A stretch of DNA of 64,000 nt from Lolium rigidum. Its lineage: Eukaryota; Streptophyta; Magnoliopsida; Poales; Poaceae. The notes under the pieces were generated by a model that was not told the origin of the DNA, searched no databases, and was given only the letters and a program-made list of their open reading frames with translations. Below are positions 54,053-64,000 of the stretch, one piece after another. Location of the stretch: positions 180,264,017 to 180,328,016 of the forward strand of contig NC_061513.1 in NCBI RefSeq assembly GCF_022539505.1. The letters are read 5' to 3'. A program made the position numbers and the translations under genes. Every line of letters starts with the position of its first letter. Positions within the stretch are counted from its first letter, which is position 1.

Positions 54053-57000
54053 TCACAGCAGGTTCATCTTCAGTTGGTAATGACGGAGGTAGTAGTGAGG
54101 TAGGGATGTCCTCATCATCTCCCCCCCTTCAAAAGGCGTCGACCTCGACGCTCGAAGGTCTTCTCCGTCATATGGTGTCAAATCAGCTACATTGAAAGAA
54201 TTACTGACACCAGACTCATCCTCTGGAAGATCTATCGAGTATGCATTATCATTGATCTTGGCAAGCACTTTGTAAGGACCAGCACCACGAGGCTTCAACT
54301 TGGACTTCCGCAGCTTCGGGAACCTATCCTTGCGAAAATGTACCCAGACCATATCACCGGGCTTGAAAAACATCTCCTTGCGCTTCTTGTTCTTCCTTGC
54401 AGCATTGCTCTTGCCTTTCTTCTCGATCAACTCTTTAGTCTTCACATGAATTTTCTTCACAAAATCTGCCGTCTTGGATGCCTCCATATTGACTCTCTCA
54501 TGTATGGGCAAAGGCAACAAGTCAAGTGGAGTAATGGGTTTGAAACCATACACCACCTCAAAAGGACATAACTCAGTGGTAGAATGTACCGCCCTATTGT
54601 AAGCAAACTCCACATGCGGCAAACACTCTTCCCACTCCTTCAGGTTCTTCTTGATCATGGATCTCAATAGTTGTGACAAGGTTCTATTCACCACTGCAGT
54701 TTTACCATTAGTTTGGGGATGACAAGTAGTGCTGAAAAGCAGTTTCGTCCCCAGCTTTCTCCAAAGCGTCTTCCAGAAGTAGCTCATGAACTTCACATCA
54801 CGATCAGAAACAATAGTCTTCGGGACTCCATGTAGACGTACAATCTCCCTGAAAAACAGGTTCGCAATATGCGACGCATCGTCGCTCTTGTGGCAGGCAA
54901 TAAAATGTGACATCTTGGAAAATCTATCCACTACCACAAATATAGAATCATGGCCTCTCTTAGTACGCGGCAAACCCAACACAAAATCCATACCAATAAC
55001 TTCCCAAGGTGTAGTAGGTGCCGGTAAAGGAGTATACAAACCGTGAGGCTTCAGCTTGGACTTGGACTTGTTGCAAGTAATGCACCGCTTCACATATCTA
55101 TCCACGTCCCGCCTCATCTTTGGCCAATAAAAGTGGTCAGCGAGCATGAGTAGCGTCTTCTCACGCCCAAAGTGACCCATCAAACCTCCAGCATGTGATT
55201 CCTGCAATAAGAGCAAACGCACAGACGATTCTGGAACACATAGTTTGTTAGTCCTAAACAAGAACCCATCATGTATGTGATATTTTTCCCATGCTTTACC
55301 AAGAGCACATAAGAGATATGGTTCAGTAAAATCATGATCAGTGGCATACAAATCACATAATATCTCTAAACCAGGAATTTTAACATCAAGTTGAGTTAAT
55401 AGCATATTCTTCCTAGATAGAGCATCAACAACAATATTATCTTTTCCCTTCTTATGCTTAATAATGTATGGAAAAGACTCAATGAACTCAACCCACTTAG
55501 CTAGACGCTTATGCAAAGTAGACTGAGCTTTCAGATATTTTAAAGCTTCATGATCAGAATGTATGATAAATTCTTTTGGCCACAAATAATGTTGCCAAAC
55601 CTCAAGAACTCTAACTAAAGCATACAATTCTTTATCATATATAGGATAGTTCAACTTAGCACCAGAAAGTTTCTCAGAAAAATATGCAATTGGGCGACCC
55701 TCTTGCATTAGCACACCACCAATTCCAATACCACTAGCATCACATTCAATCTCAAATTGCTTATTGAAATCAGGAAGTGCAAGTAACGGTGCAGAAGTTA
55801 ACAATCTCTTAAGTTCATCAAAAGCATGATCTTGGGCTGCGCCCCACTCAAAAACAACACCCTTTTTAGTCAAATCATTCAAAGGTGCAACAATAGTACT
55901 AAAATTGGGCACAAATCTGCGATAAAACCCAGCTAGACCATGAAAACTTCTTACTTGACTCACATTCATGGGAGTAGGCCAATTTTGAATAGCTTCAATT
56001 TTAGACACATCTACTTTTACTCCATGCTTAGAGACAACATAACCAAGAAATATGACCTTATCTTTGCAAAATGTGCACTTATCAAGATTACCATAGAGTT
56101 TATTATCACGCAACACTTGCAAAATATGTCGAATATGTATAGTATGATCAGATTCATTGCGGCTGTAGATTAATATATCATCAAAGTACACAACCACAAA
56201 TTTGCCAATAAATTCACGCAAAACATGGTTCATCAGTCTCATGAAAGTGCTAGGTGCATTAGTCAAACCAAAAGGCATTACTAACCACTCATATAAACCA
56301 AATTTTGTTTTAAAGGCAGTTTTCCATTCATCCCCTTCTTTCATCCTAATTTGATGATAACCACTACGCAAATCAATTTTAGAGAACACAGCAACACCAC
56401 TCAATTCATCTAGCATATCCTCTAAACGGGGAATAGGATGACAATATCGAATAATAATGTTGTTTATAGCTCTACAATCTACGCACATACGCCATGTACC
56501 ATCTTTCTTAGGAACTAAAATAACAGGAACAACACAAGGACTAAGGCTTATGCGGATATAACCTTTGTCGAGTAGCGCTTGTACTTGCTTCTGTATCTCC
56601 TTCGTCTCTTCGGGATTTGTTCTATAGGGCGCCCTATTGGGCAGCGAAGCTCCGGGAATCAAATCAATTTGATGCTCAATACCTCGCAATGGTGGTAGTC
56701 CTGCGGGTACCTCCTCCGGAAACACGTCGCCAAATTCCTGGAAAACATTAGAAACACCAAGAGGAAGAGGGGTCATGTCGTTAGAAACCAAAACCGTACC
56801 CCTGTACAAAAGCACAAGAGGCATGGCCGTAGGATCCTCACTAAATTCTCTCATGTCATCTTTGGTGGCTAATGAAACTAAGGAATGCACTCGCTCACTT
56901 TTCGTTATATCACTCACAACATTACAATTCTCTCGCCTATCTAAAGGTGCATCCTCGAAGTTTACTTCAATCTTCTGACGAGACTCATTGACAATTTGTT

Positions 57001-57202
57001 GTGGTGACATAGGCTGTAAGTTGATTTTCTTGCCCTTGAACTCCAAGTGATATGTATTGGCGCGTCCATTGTGTTGCACAGAACGGTCATATAGCCATGG
57101 CCGACCCAATAGTAGGTGACACACCGTCATAGGAACCACATCAAAGTCAATGGAATCCTTATACGGTCCAATCTCAAAATCAACACGCACCATGTGGCTC
57201 AC
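54053..57202 (-). CDS. Gypsy pol (protease part, RT, RNase H, integrase)
   Basis: A 1,049-codon frame without stops, minus strand. It opens with the protease C-terminal part ([15 protein letters not shown]). RT follows ([34 protein letters not shown]), then RNase H ([32 protein letters not shown]) and integrase with its zinc region ([14 protein letters not shown]...CITCNKSK). The integrase core has D in GMDFVLGLP and D in [10 protein letters not shown], but the catalytic glutamate position reads [11 protein letters not shown], with A in place of E. Integration would fail even though the frame is open. The frame begins one base off gag's frame. Confidence 0.9.
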   Translation of the reverse strand: MSHMVRVDFEIGPYKDSIDFDVVPMTVCHLLLGRPWLYDRSVQHNGRANTYHLEFKGKKINLQPMSPQQIVNESRQKIEVNFEDAPLDRRENCNVVSDITKSERVHSLVSLATKDDMREFSEDPTAMPLVLLYRGTVLVSNDMTPLPLGVSNVFQEFGDVFPEEVPAGLPPLRGIEHQIDLIPGASLPNRAPYRTNPEETKEIQKQVQALLDKGYIRISLSPCVVPVILVPKKDGTWRMCVDCRAINNIIIRYCHPIPRLEDMLDELSGVAVFSKIDLRSGYHQIRMKEGDEWKTAFKTKFGLYEWLVMPFGLTNAPSTFMRLMNHVLREFIGKFVVVYFDDILIYSRNESDHTIHIRHILQVLRDNKLYGNLDKCTFCKDKVIFLGYVVSKHGVKVDVSKIEAIQNWPTPMNVSQVRSFHGLAGFYRRFVPNFSTIVAPLNDLTKKGVVFEWGAAQDHAFDELKRLLTSAPLLALPDFNKQFEIECDASGIGIGGVLMQEGRPIAYFSEKLSGAKLNYPIYDKELYALVRVLEVWQHYLWPKEFIIHSDHEALKYLKAQSTLHKRLAKWVEFIESFPYIIKHKKGKDNIVVDALSRKNMLLTQLDVKIPGLEILCDLYATDHDFTEPYLLCALGKAWEKYHIHDGFLFRTNKLCVPESSVRLLLLQESHAGGLMGHFGREKTLLMLADHFYWPKMRRDVDRYVKRCITCNKSKSKLKPHGLYTPLPAPTTPWEVIGMDFVLGLPRTKRGHDSIFVVVDRFSKMSHFIACHKSDDASHIANLFFREIVRLHGVPKTIVSDRDVKFMSYFWKTLWRKLGTKLLFSTTCHPQTNGKTAVVNRTLSQLLRSMIKKNLKEWEECLPHVEFAYNRAVHSTTELCPFEVVYGFKPITPLDLLPLPIHERVNMEASKTADFVKKIHVKTKELIEKKGKSNAARKNKKRKEMFFKPGDMVWVHFRKDRFPKLRKSKLKPRGAGPYKVLAKINDNAYSIDLPEDESGVSNSFNVADLTPYDGEDLRASRSTPFEGGEMMRTSLPHYYLRHYQLKMNLL

Positions 57203-58763
57203 CCTTCATCTCACCATTATTGCTCAACCACTGAATATAATATGGATGTGGGTGCGGTAGATACTTCAGTTTCAGCTTGGCACATAACTCTTTGCTTGCT
57301 AAATTGCGACAACTTCCGCCATCAATAATAACCTTGCAAGCTTTATCAGGACCAACAAGTGCCTTTGTTTGGAACAAATTGCAGCGTTGTGTAGATGCAC
57401 TAGGCTGCACATTAAGAACACGCTGTGACACAACAATAGTTTGAGGTTTAGAAGGATAAGCATCAAAACCATCATCATCATAATCATTATCTTCTGGAGC
57501 ATCCGGATCAACATCGTCTCCAGTTTCATACTCATTGTCCTCATTAATAATCATAACTTTGCGATTAGGACAATCCTTCTTGAAGTGACCCTTGCCACCA
57601 CATGTATGACAAACCATATCACGGTTGCGTGCAGTAGACATGCTAGAACCACTTGTACTTGCAGTAGATTCGGACTTCTTTGCATTAGACACATTGGAGA
57701 CCGGCTTGCTAGACGGAGTAGAGTAAGGACCGGAGCGCGTCGATGGCGCGGGCGCCGTAGGTGGGGGCGCACGAGGCGTGAAGCGCCCAGCTCCCGTAGC
57801 ACGACCTCTTTGTTGTGCTTCTTCAGCCAACTGTGATTCAGCTTCTCTTGCATGATGTAGTAGCTCATTCATTGTAGTGTAGCTATGATGACACACAATG
57901 CCTTTGATATTAAACTTGAGCCCATTCAGGAAACGCTGTAGTGTCATCTCCAAAGACTCACGGACACGGGCACGCTGCATAAGCATCTCCATCTCCATGT
58001 AGTAAGCATCAACCGTCATAACACATTGCTTCAATTGGGTCAACTTATCAAACACGGAACGCAAGTAATTGGTACGAACAAAACAAGCTCTCATTGCCGC
58101 CTTCATAGTACGCCATGTGATAATAGGCAGCTCACCATCCTCTTCGCGAGCACGAACAAGTCCATCCCACCAACGCAATGCATAGCCATCAAATTCAGAG
58201 GAAGCAAGTTTGATCTTCTTATCTTCAGTATAGTCATGTAATCTCCATAATCTCTCAATTTTCAGCTCCCATGTAAGATATTCTTCAACATCAGTAGTAT
58301 CTTCAAATATGGGAATTGAGAACTTGGGCTTACCCAAACCATCGTCTTGCGGCTGTGGAGGAACACGGCGGGCTCCAATTTCAGCAAAGCCGCGATTAAC
58401 GCCACGTGGAAGGCCACGACCACGTCCAATGCCTTGAGCAGCAGCATCCGCATTGTCACCATTGACGCTGCCATCTTCATCAAGCGGTTGTTGTGGTTGT
58501 TGTACCATAGTACGTATCTCATTGACGGCTTGAGTCAAAGTATTCATAGATGCTTGAAGAGTCGTCATCAATGTTTGAACGGTGTTAATAGCCGTAGTAG
58601 CCTCATCGACCTTCAAGTTGACACCCTGAATTTCAGTATCAAATGTCTCCGTAGTAACACGAAGTTCACGTGTTAGATGATCACGAAGTTCCTCATATTC
58701 CATCCAAGTAACCGGCGAGGCTGGATCCTTCTTCTGCATCACATCAAACTCAGAAGTAGACAT
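57180..58763 (-). CDS. Gypsy gag and protease N-terminus
   Basis: This 527-codon minus-strand frame contains the retrotransposon gag domain ([38 protein letters not shown]), a serine/proline-rich linker, the zinc knuckle [14 protein letters not shown] and the protease active-site segment [16 protein letters not shown]. It ends 22 bp inside pol because of a one-base difference after GEMKG, at about 57200. In relatives gag and pol are one frame, so this is a frameshift. Confidence 0.88.
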   Translation of the reverse strand: MSTSEFDVMQKKDPASPVTWMEYEELRDHLTRELRVTTETFDTEIQGVNLKVDEATTAINTVQTLMTTLQASMNTLTQAVNEIRTMVQQPQQPLDEDGSVNGDNADAAAQGIGRGRGLPRGVNRGFAEIGARRVPPQPQDDGLGKPKFSIPIFEDTTDVEEYLTWELKIERLWRLHDYTEDKKIKLASSEFDGYALRWWDGLVRAREEDGELPIITWRTMKAAMRACFVRTNYLRSVFDKLTQLKQCVMTVDAYYMEMEMLMQRARVRESLEMTLQRFLNGLKFNIKGIVCHHSYTTMNELLHHAREAESQLAEEAQQRGRATGAGRFTPRAPPPTAPAPSTRSGPYSTPSSKPVSNVSNAKKSESTASTSGSSMSTARNRDMVCHTCGGKGHFKKDCPNRKVMIINEDNEYETGDDVDPDAPEDNDYDDDGFDAYPSKPQTIVVSQRVLNVQPSASTQRCNLFQTKALVGPDKACKVIIDGGSCRNLASKELCAKLKLKYLPHPHPYYIQWLSNNGEMKGEPHGAC

Positions 58764-59706
58764 GATTAGTAGGTTAGTGCACTAAACAAAAATGTTTGGT
58801 GGTACTCTCACAACTCACTCAAAACTGATAAGAAAGGTAAATCTTACCGCTCCAAAGTGAATTAGTATTGCTTACCAACTTGGATTGACGGACTAGTGCA
58901 CGGATGTAGCGAAGCGAATATCAAGGGTATAAGAACAATCACACGACTAAGCAGGATATATGTGGGGCTGTAGGTAGGCTACCTATTTGCACCAATAACA
59001 AGCTCTAGCGCTGACCGTAGACAACCAAAGATACTCACACAAGGCGATAAATGTGGCAATGCAACTATATGGATGAAAGGTTGCAATGCACTCGAGAGAC
59101 GCTAGCAAAGCTCAACGAAACATGCACAAGATTGCTCAACTACAGGTGCAGTAAAGAAAACTTAGGTCGTCACTTGATTCAACTAGCACTTCACTTTTCT
59201 TTTTTTTGTATTTTTCTATGTGTAACGCAGCTATGTAGCTCTTTTTTGCTTCTTTTCTATTTTCTGTTTTTTTTAAGACCCAACTCCTTGATAACACGGC
59301 CAACAAGATATGCAAAGCACCAAAACCCTAATGAGCAGCCTGTCGAGCGGTAAAACTAGTCTCTTCTGGGGAAGTTCCTAGTCACTTATATCGATAGGTT
59401 GTGTCTATGGTTGGGAACAAGCACACTGTACGCTATGTGGACTCGGAGTAACAAAGACTGACACAATATGATAAACTAGATGATAGAGAAAACACAAACC
59501 CTAACAATTCTACTAGATGAAAGATAAAGATACGCAAAAACAACTACGAAAAGCAACTAAAACTCGAAATTAGTGCAATCTAAGGCTATGGCAAACCCTA
59601 ACCCTAACTTTTTATGACTTTTTCTGTATAGGAAAACACTCACAACTCAACTATGGGGTGGATTGTGGATGGCTTACCGAGGAAACGCTGAAATCTGATA
59701 CCAAGA
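58764..59706 (-). other. Gypsy leader and primer-binding site
   Basis: An untranslated leader without long frames on the minus strand precedes gag. The primer-binding site (minus-strand TTGGTATCAGA) lies at about 59694-59704 next to the LTR. Confidence 0.7.
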
Positions 59707-60780
59707 TGATATGGGGTGGCCCGATCTTCTCAGTAAGCGACGGTGGTGATGAACACAATGGTGTATGCAGCGGAGGGAATCGATGATATGGTGGAGGTAA
59801 CTTGTATGACGCCGACGAAGTCTCTCGATTGATTCCTGTAGCCAATGCAACAGATCTCAACCCTGTAAGATATTCGCAACTCCACACACTTGCGCATGTA
59901 GCCGCCGACCACGAAGCGGTAGATTGCAATCTTCTAATCCCCAATGGAACAGTAGATCACACACAAACTTTCAGTAGCATAAAACTCCAGATCGATGCGA
60001 ATTGGAGAGTAGTATTCAATAGTTTTGCATAGCAAACAACTAAGAACTAGGGTTTATCTTAAACGTGGTCTAAAGCAGCTAGGGGGCGTCCTATGGACTT
60101 ATATAGGCGTCCAGGACGACTTCTGGTCGAAAAACTACGAGAATAACCGACCTAGAATAGATCTGGTCGAGACAGACTCGGACACGGCCGGTCTGGGGGC
60201 CGGTCGACCGGGACTGGGACCGGGATGGCCGGTTCAAACCGGGCCAGGGACCGGGGTACAACCGGGCTTCGGAATTGTGGCGCAGTAACCCGCCCGGTTG
60301 CAGTCAGCGTGGCGCCCGGTTGGCGTCGGGGTGGATCCGGCCTGGGGCCCGGTTGGACCGGGCCAGGGACCGGGCGCGCCGGCGTGGCGGCCGGTCTGAC
60401 CGGGTGCTGGGCCGGCCTGGACTTCATCTTCTCCTCTCGCGCATGCCTCCCTCTCCTCCCTCGCGCGTCCATGAGATATCTTCATGTCCAGCTCCTTGTC
60501 CACCTCCACGTCTATCTTCACGTCCAGCTGCTCCTCTCCTCCTCGTGCGATGCTTGTCTCCTCTTCATACCTGATGATACATAAGTAATAGGACTTAGGT
60601 AGTATAAAGTTCTCATCAATCAATGTATCGTTTAGGAACAAGTTCACCTGTTGTTTAAGTAGCTTCGCACGAGCTCGTGTCATTGGTCCAATCCTGACTT
60701 CATTGGACTTGAGCTTCACAGTAGGTTCATCTTCAGTTGGTAATGACGGAGGTAGTAGTGAGGTAGGGATGTCCTCATCA
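59707..60780 (-). repeat. 5' LTR of the minus-strand Gypsy element
   Basis: The uninterrupted 1,074-bp copy. From its start (60780 downward) it has a long open frame, [18 protein letters not shown] onward, with the segment GPMTRARAKLLKQQ. This shows that the polyprotein's normal C-terminus is encoded inside the LTR of this family. A CCGG-rich block lies at about 60190-60400. Confidence 0.9.
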
Positions 60781-61111
60781 CATAGCGGCTTCAGAGGCTT
60801 CATCGGAAGCGGTATGGATGAAGAGGTTCATTGTTGAGCTTGGTGTGGTTCCTAGTGCATTGGACCCACTAGTAATCTATTGTGACAACATGGGTGCCAT
60901 CACCAATGCACAAGAACCAAGGTCACACAAGAAGCTGAAACATATCAAGCTGCGTTTTCATTCGATTCGCGATTACATCGAAGATGGAGAAGTGAAGATT
61001 TGCAAAGTACACACTGATCTGAATGTGGTAGGTCCGTTGACTAAAGCTCTCCATAGGGCAAAGCATGACCAACACCAGAATGCCATGGGTGTTAGGTACC
61101 TTACAATGTAA
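60781..61111 (+). pseudogene. Copia RNase H, second part
   Basis: Reading resumes after the duplicated CATAG. It includes MKRFIVELGVVPSALDPLVI, the catalytic CDN (VIYCDNMGAI), EPRSHKKLKHIKLRFHSIRD and a normal end (TKALHRAKHDQHQNAMG...YLTM, then stop). It continues the RNase H cut at 51000, which shows that the Gypsy element inserted into the Copia element. Confidence 0.88.
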
Positions 61112-61144
61112 TCTAGAATATTGACTCTAGTGCAAGTGGGAGAC

Positions 61145-62562
61145 TGTTGGAGATATGCCCAAGAGGCAATAATAAAGTGGTTATTATATATTTTTATGTT
61201 TATGATAAATGTTTGCATACCATGCTATAATTGTATTAACCGAAACATTGATACATGTGTATTATGTAAACAACAAGGAGTCCCTAGTAAGCCTCTTGTA
61301 TAACTAGCTTATTGACTAATAGATGATCATAGTTTCGTGATCATGAACATTGGATGTTATTAATAACAAGGTTATGTCATTGATGAATGATGTAATGGAC
61401 ATACACCCAAATAAGCGTAGCATATGATCACGTCATTATGTTCTATTTGCTATAAGCTTCCGATACATAGTTACCTAATCCTTGGACCATGAGATCATGT
61501 AAATCACTTATACCGGAAGGGTACTTTGATTACATAAAATGCCACTGCGTAAATGGGTGGTTATAAAGGTGGAATTAAGTATTCGGAAAGTATGAGTTGA
61601 GGCATATGGATCAAGAGTGGGATATTGTCCATCCCGATGACGGATAGATATACTCTGGGCCCTCTCGGTGGAATGTCGTCTGATTAGCTTGCAAGCATAT
61701 GAATGGTTCATAAGAGATGACATACCACGGTACGAGTAAATATTACTTGTCGGAGACGAGGTTGAACGAGGTATAGAGATACCGATGATCAAACCTCGGA
61801 CAAGTAAAATATCGCGTGACAAAGGGAATCAGTATCGTATGTCAATGGTTCAATCGATCACTAAGTCATCGTTGAATATGTGGGAGCCATTATGGATCTC
61901 CAGATCCCGCTATTGGTTATTGGTCGGAGAGAAGTCTCAACCATGTCTGCATAGTTCACGAACCGTAGGGTGACACACTTAAGGTTTGATGTCGTTTAAG
62001 TAGATATGGAATATGGAATGGAGTTTGAAATTTTGTTCGGAGTCTCTGATGGGATCCAGGACATCACGAGGAGGTCTGGAATGGTCCGAAGAATAAGATT
62101 CATATATAGGAAGTCATTTTCTAAGTTTGAAAATGATCCGGTGCATTTATGGAAGGTTCTAGAAGGTTCTAGAAAAGTCCGGAAGAAATCACCATGGAAG
62201 GTGGAGTCCCGGAGGGACTCCACCTAGCTTGGCCGGCCAGCCTAAGGGAGGAGGAGTCCCAGGTGGACTCCACCATAGGGGGCCGGCCACCCCACCAAGG
62301 AAAGGGAGGAGTCCCACCCCAAGTAGGATTCGTCCATATGGCACTTTTGAGTTGGGGTCTTATTCGAAGACTTTGAGGCAAACTCTTGGGGGTTCCACCT
62401 ATATAATGAGGGAAAAGGGGAGGGGGCCGGCCACACCAAGCCACCTTGGCCGCACCCCTTAAAGGCCGGCGCCCCCTCTCCCCAAACCCTAGCCGCCCCC
62501 CTCCTCCACCTCTCCCGCATACGCTTTGGCGAAGCCCTGCCGGAGATCTCGACCACCACCGC
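61145..62562 (+). repeat. Copia 3' LTR, interrupted
   Basis: It starts TGTTGGAGATATGCCC after the purine tract at 61132-61144. It matches the 5' LTR up to GATCTCGACCACCACC and is then broken at 62563 by another LTR element. The missing last 0.3 kb should lie beyond the window. Confidence 0.88.
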
Positions 62563-64000
62563 TGATACGTCTCCGACGTATCGATAATTTCTTATGTTCC
62601 ATGCCACATTATTGATGATATCTACATGTTTTATGCATACTTTATGTCATATTTATGCAATTTCCGGCACTAACCTATTAACGAGATGCCGAAGAGCCAG
62701 TTGATGTTTTCTGCTGTTTTTGGTTTCCGAAATCCTAGTAAGGAAATATTCTCGGAATTGGACGAAATCAACGCCCAGGGGCCTATTTTTCCACGAAGCT
62801 TCCAGAAGACCGGAGGACTTACGAAGTGGGGCCACGAGGTGGCGCCACACTAGGGCGGCGCGGCCCGGGCCTTGGCCGCGCCGGCCCGTTGTGTGGGGCC
62901 CTCGTGTGGCCCCCCGACCTGCCCTTCCGCCTACATATAGTCTTCGTCGCGAAACCCCCGTACCGAGAGCCACGATACGGAAAACCTTATCGTTGACGTC
63001 GAAACCCCCGGCGGGCGGAGACGGTCAACACGGTAGAGCCGGGAACAACTAGGGCTGCGGCTGGCCCCGGTCCCTCGAGCAACGGCCCGCAAAGCCTCCT
63101 GGTCGCACGCGCCGATGTTTATCACAAGGGCGTGCCACCCGACCTATACCGGTCGGGAAGGTGTGGATGATGCCTTGCTTAGTTTCTGCAGGGCACACAC
63201 GTAAACGTTAAATACGAGCCTCGATCGGCTCTCAGAGTTATCCCGTGAATCGGCTTAAAGAGCCGATCCACCCATGATTCGGACGAGGTGTCCGAATATA
63301 TGGTGGTCCCGCTTGATCAAGGTAAAGCTAATGAGATCTACGACGATTTAGGGTTTTCACCGCATAATCGGATCATCCTACTCAGGATTGGGCCTCGCGC
63401 TCGCGCACGGTGACCGTAAGCTCGATCCTAGACAGGGCCTAAAAACCAACACGAGGTTGATCCCCGGAACATCCGTTCTAGGACTAGCAAACGCCACCCT
63501 ACACGCCGCTGGATCCTCCGACCCCTTGTAAGGCCTAACTATTGCAGATATTAAACTAATCCTTGTAAAACAAGGATGCAATCGTAACGGACCAGATCTA
63601 CTAAACTATGACCAAGCGGGGTGCCGCCCTACACCTAAGATAGGTGTAAGGCGGCTAGACATGCAAGGGTTGCACTACGAAAGCATGTAATATGAAGAAC
63701 AATGCTAACCCTAACATGTCTAAGATAACTACGTTGCTCGCCATCAAAAAGGCTTCGATACGAGCAACGCATGAACAACGTGGGCAGGCTTAGTGCTGCC
63801 TAGATCGCAAGATGCGATCTAGGCAGCATGATGCTTACCGGTAGAAACCCTCGAGACGAAGGGGTTGGCGATGCGCCGAGATTTGTTTGTGGTTGAACGT
63901 TGGTTGTTGTTTATTCCATAAACCCTAGATACATATTTATAGTCCAGCTGGACTTTCTAATGTGGGCGTGCACCAAACCGTGCACGAGTAAGATTCTAAC
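62563..64000 (+). mobile_element. LTR retrotransposon (start), runs off the window
   Basis: It starts TGATACGTCTCCGACG, the same terminus as the fragment at 51654-53719 but on the plus strand. It shows LTR features (TTCCACGAAGCTTCC, ACATATAGTC as a TATA-like box near 62932) and no coding region by 64000. Only part of the element is visible. The family is recalled as common in Triticeae but not named here with certainty. Confidence 0.65.

Larger units (their letters stand above)
51006..54117 (-). repeat. 3' LTR of the minus-strand Gypsy element, interrupted
   Basis: It matches the right LTR except for an inserted fragment at 51654-53719 and the loss of 28 bp of LTR at that point. The right copy keeps those 28 bp. 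A dense CCGG-rich block lies near 51490-51650. Confidence 0.88.
51006..60780 (-). mobile_element. Gypsy element inserted in the Copia RNase H
   Basis: The TSD CATAG flanks it (51001-51005, 60781-60785). LTRs begin TGATGAGGACATCC and end CACCCCATATCA on the minus strand. The right (5') LTR is 1,074 bp; the left (3') LTR is 3,112 bp because a 2,066-bp fragment sits in it. A tRNA-iMet-like primer-binding site (GGTATCAG, minus) lies at 59694-59704 and a purine tract (AAGGGGGGGAGA, minus) at 54118-54129. Gag and pol occupy 58763-54053. It is a nearly complete but defective Ty3/Gypsy copy. Confidence 0.93.
44443..62562 (+). mobile_element. Angela/BARE-like Copia element, interrupted twice
   Basis: The 5' LTR is 44443-46188 (1,746 bp), with a tRNA-iMet primer-binding site right after it. 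Gag, protease, integrase, RT and RNase H follow in Copia order. The 3' LTR starts at 61145 after a purine tract (GCAAGTGGGAGAC) and is broken at 62563. A minus-strand Gypsy element fills 51006-60780 inside RNase H. The TGTTGGAGATATGCCC start and CCCATCA end are typical of the Angela/WIS/BARE group. Coding frames carry several shifts. The far target duplication is off the window, so it cannot be checked against GAAGG at 44438-44442. Confidence 0.9.

Overview
This is a plant nuclear window, almost certainly from a Triticeae grass (wheat, Aegilops, barley or a relative). It has few, intron-rich host genes separated by nested transposons. The element types are those typical of that tribe: CACTA elements with CACTA/CTAGTAGAAAAAG termini, an Angela/BARE-like Copia element whose LTR starts TGTTGGAGATATGCCC, short-LTR chromoviral Gypsy, LINEs, a Helitron, and Tourist, Mutator and hAT MITEs. 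The species is inferred from element types only.

Layout. (1) 432-14855 is one CACTA element with a TAT target duplication. A long solo-LTR-like element (737-13123, TATAT duplication) sits inside it. That element was in turn hit by a Helitron (4732-11058, A/T insertion site) and by a second small CACTA (11359-12965, TAA duplication). The Helitron carries five exons of an unrecognised coiled-coil gene with intact splice phases. (2) 15.3-19.2 kb holds the clearest gene: a complete seven-coding-exon mitochondrial carrier of the plant CoA-transporter type (CoAc1-like, 339 aa), with a Mutator-type MITE upstream. (3) 19212-31008 is a short-LTR chromovirus (Reina-like) inserted just behind that gene's poly(A) signal. 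It is split by an antisense LINE, which itself carries a poly(A) retroposon, and a piece of the Gypsy RNase H lies inverted at the LINE junction. (4) 31.6-36.5 kb is a minus-strand, four-coding-exon gene for an acidic 263-aa protein of unknown function. (5) 38.2-44.4 kb is a gene-edge region. It has a Tourist MITE, exon-like blocks of an unidentified minus-strand gene, an ankyrin/ILK-type kinase fragment, two back-to-back Tourist MITEs, a 5'-truncated LINE, and the first nine codons of a host gene. (6) From 44443 an Angela-like Copia element interrupts that start codon region. A minus-strand Gypsy element (51006-60780, CATAG duplication) is inserted in the Copia RNase H. One LTR of that Gypsy holds a fragment of yet another LTR element, and that fragment holds a hAT MITE. 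The Copia 3' LTR is broken at 62563 by a further LTR element that runs off the window.

The two intact host genes show no sign of shared function. I found no rRNA, tRNA or CRISPR, and no obvious new enzymatic system. The most unusual objects are the Helitron with phase-intact captured exons, the inverted RNase H piece at the LINE junction, the 28-bp deletion accompanying an LTR-fragment insertion, and the host gene cut after its ninth codon begins. All element boundaries given with target duplications were read directly from the sequence. Family names are by recall and were not checked by alignment.
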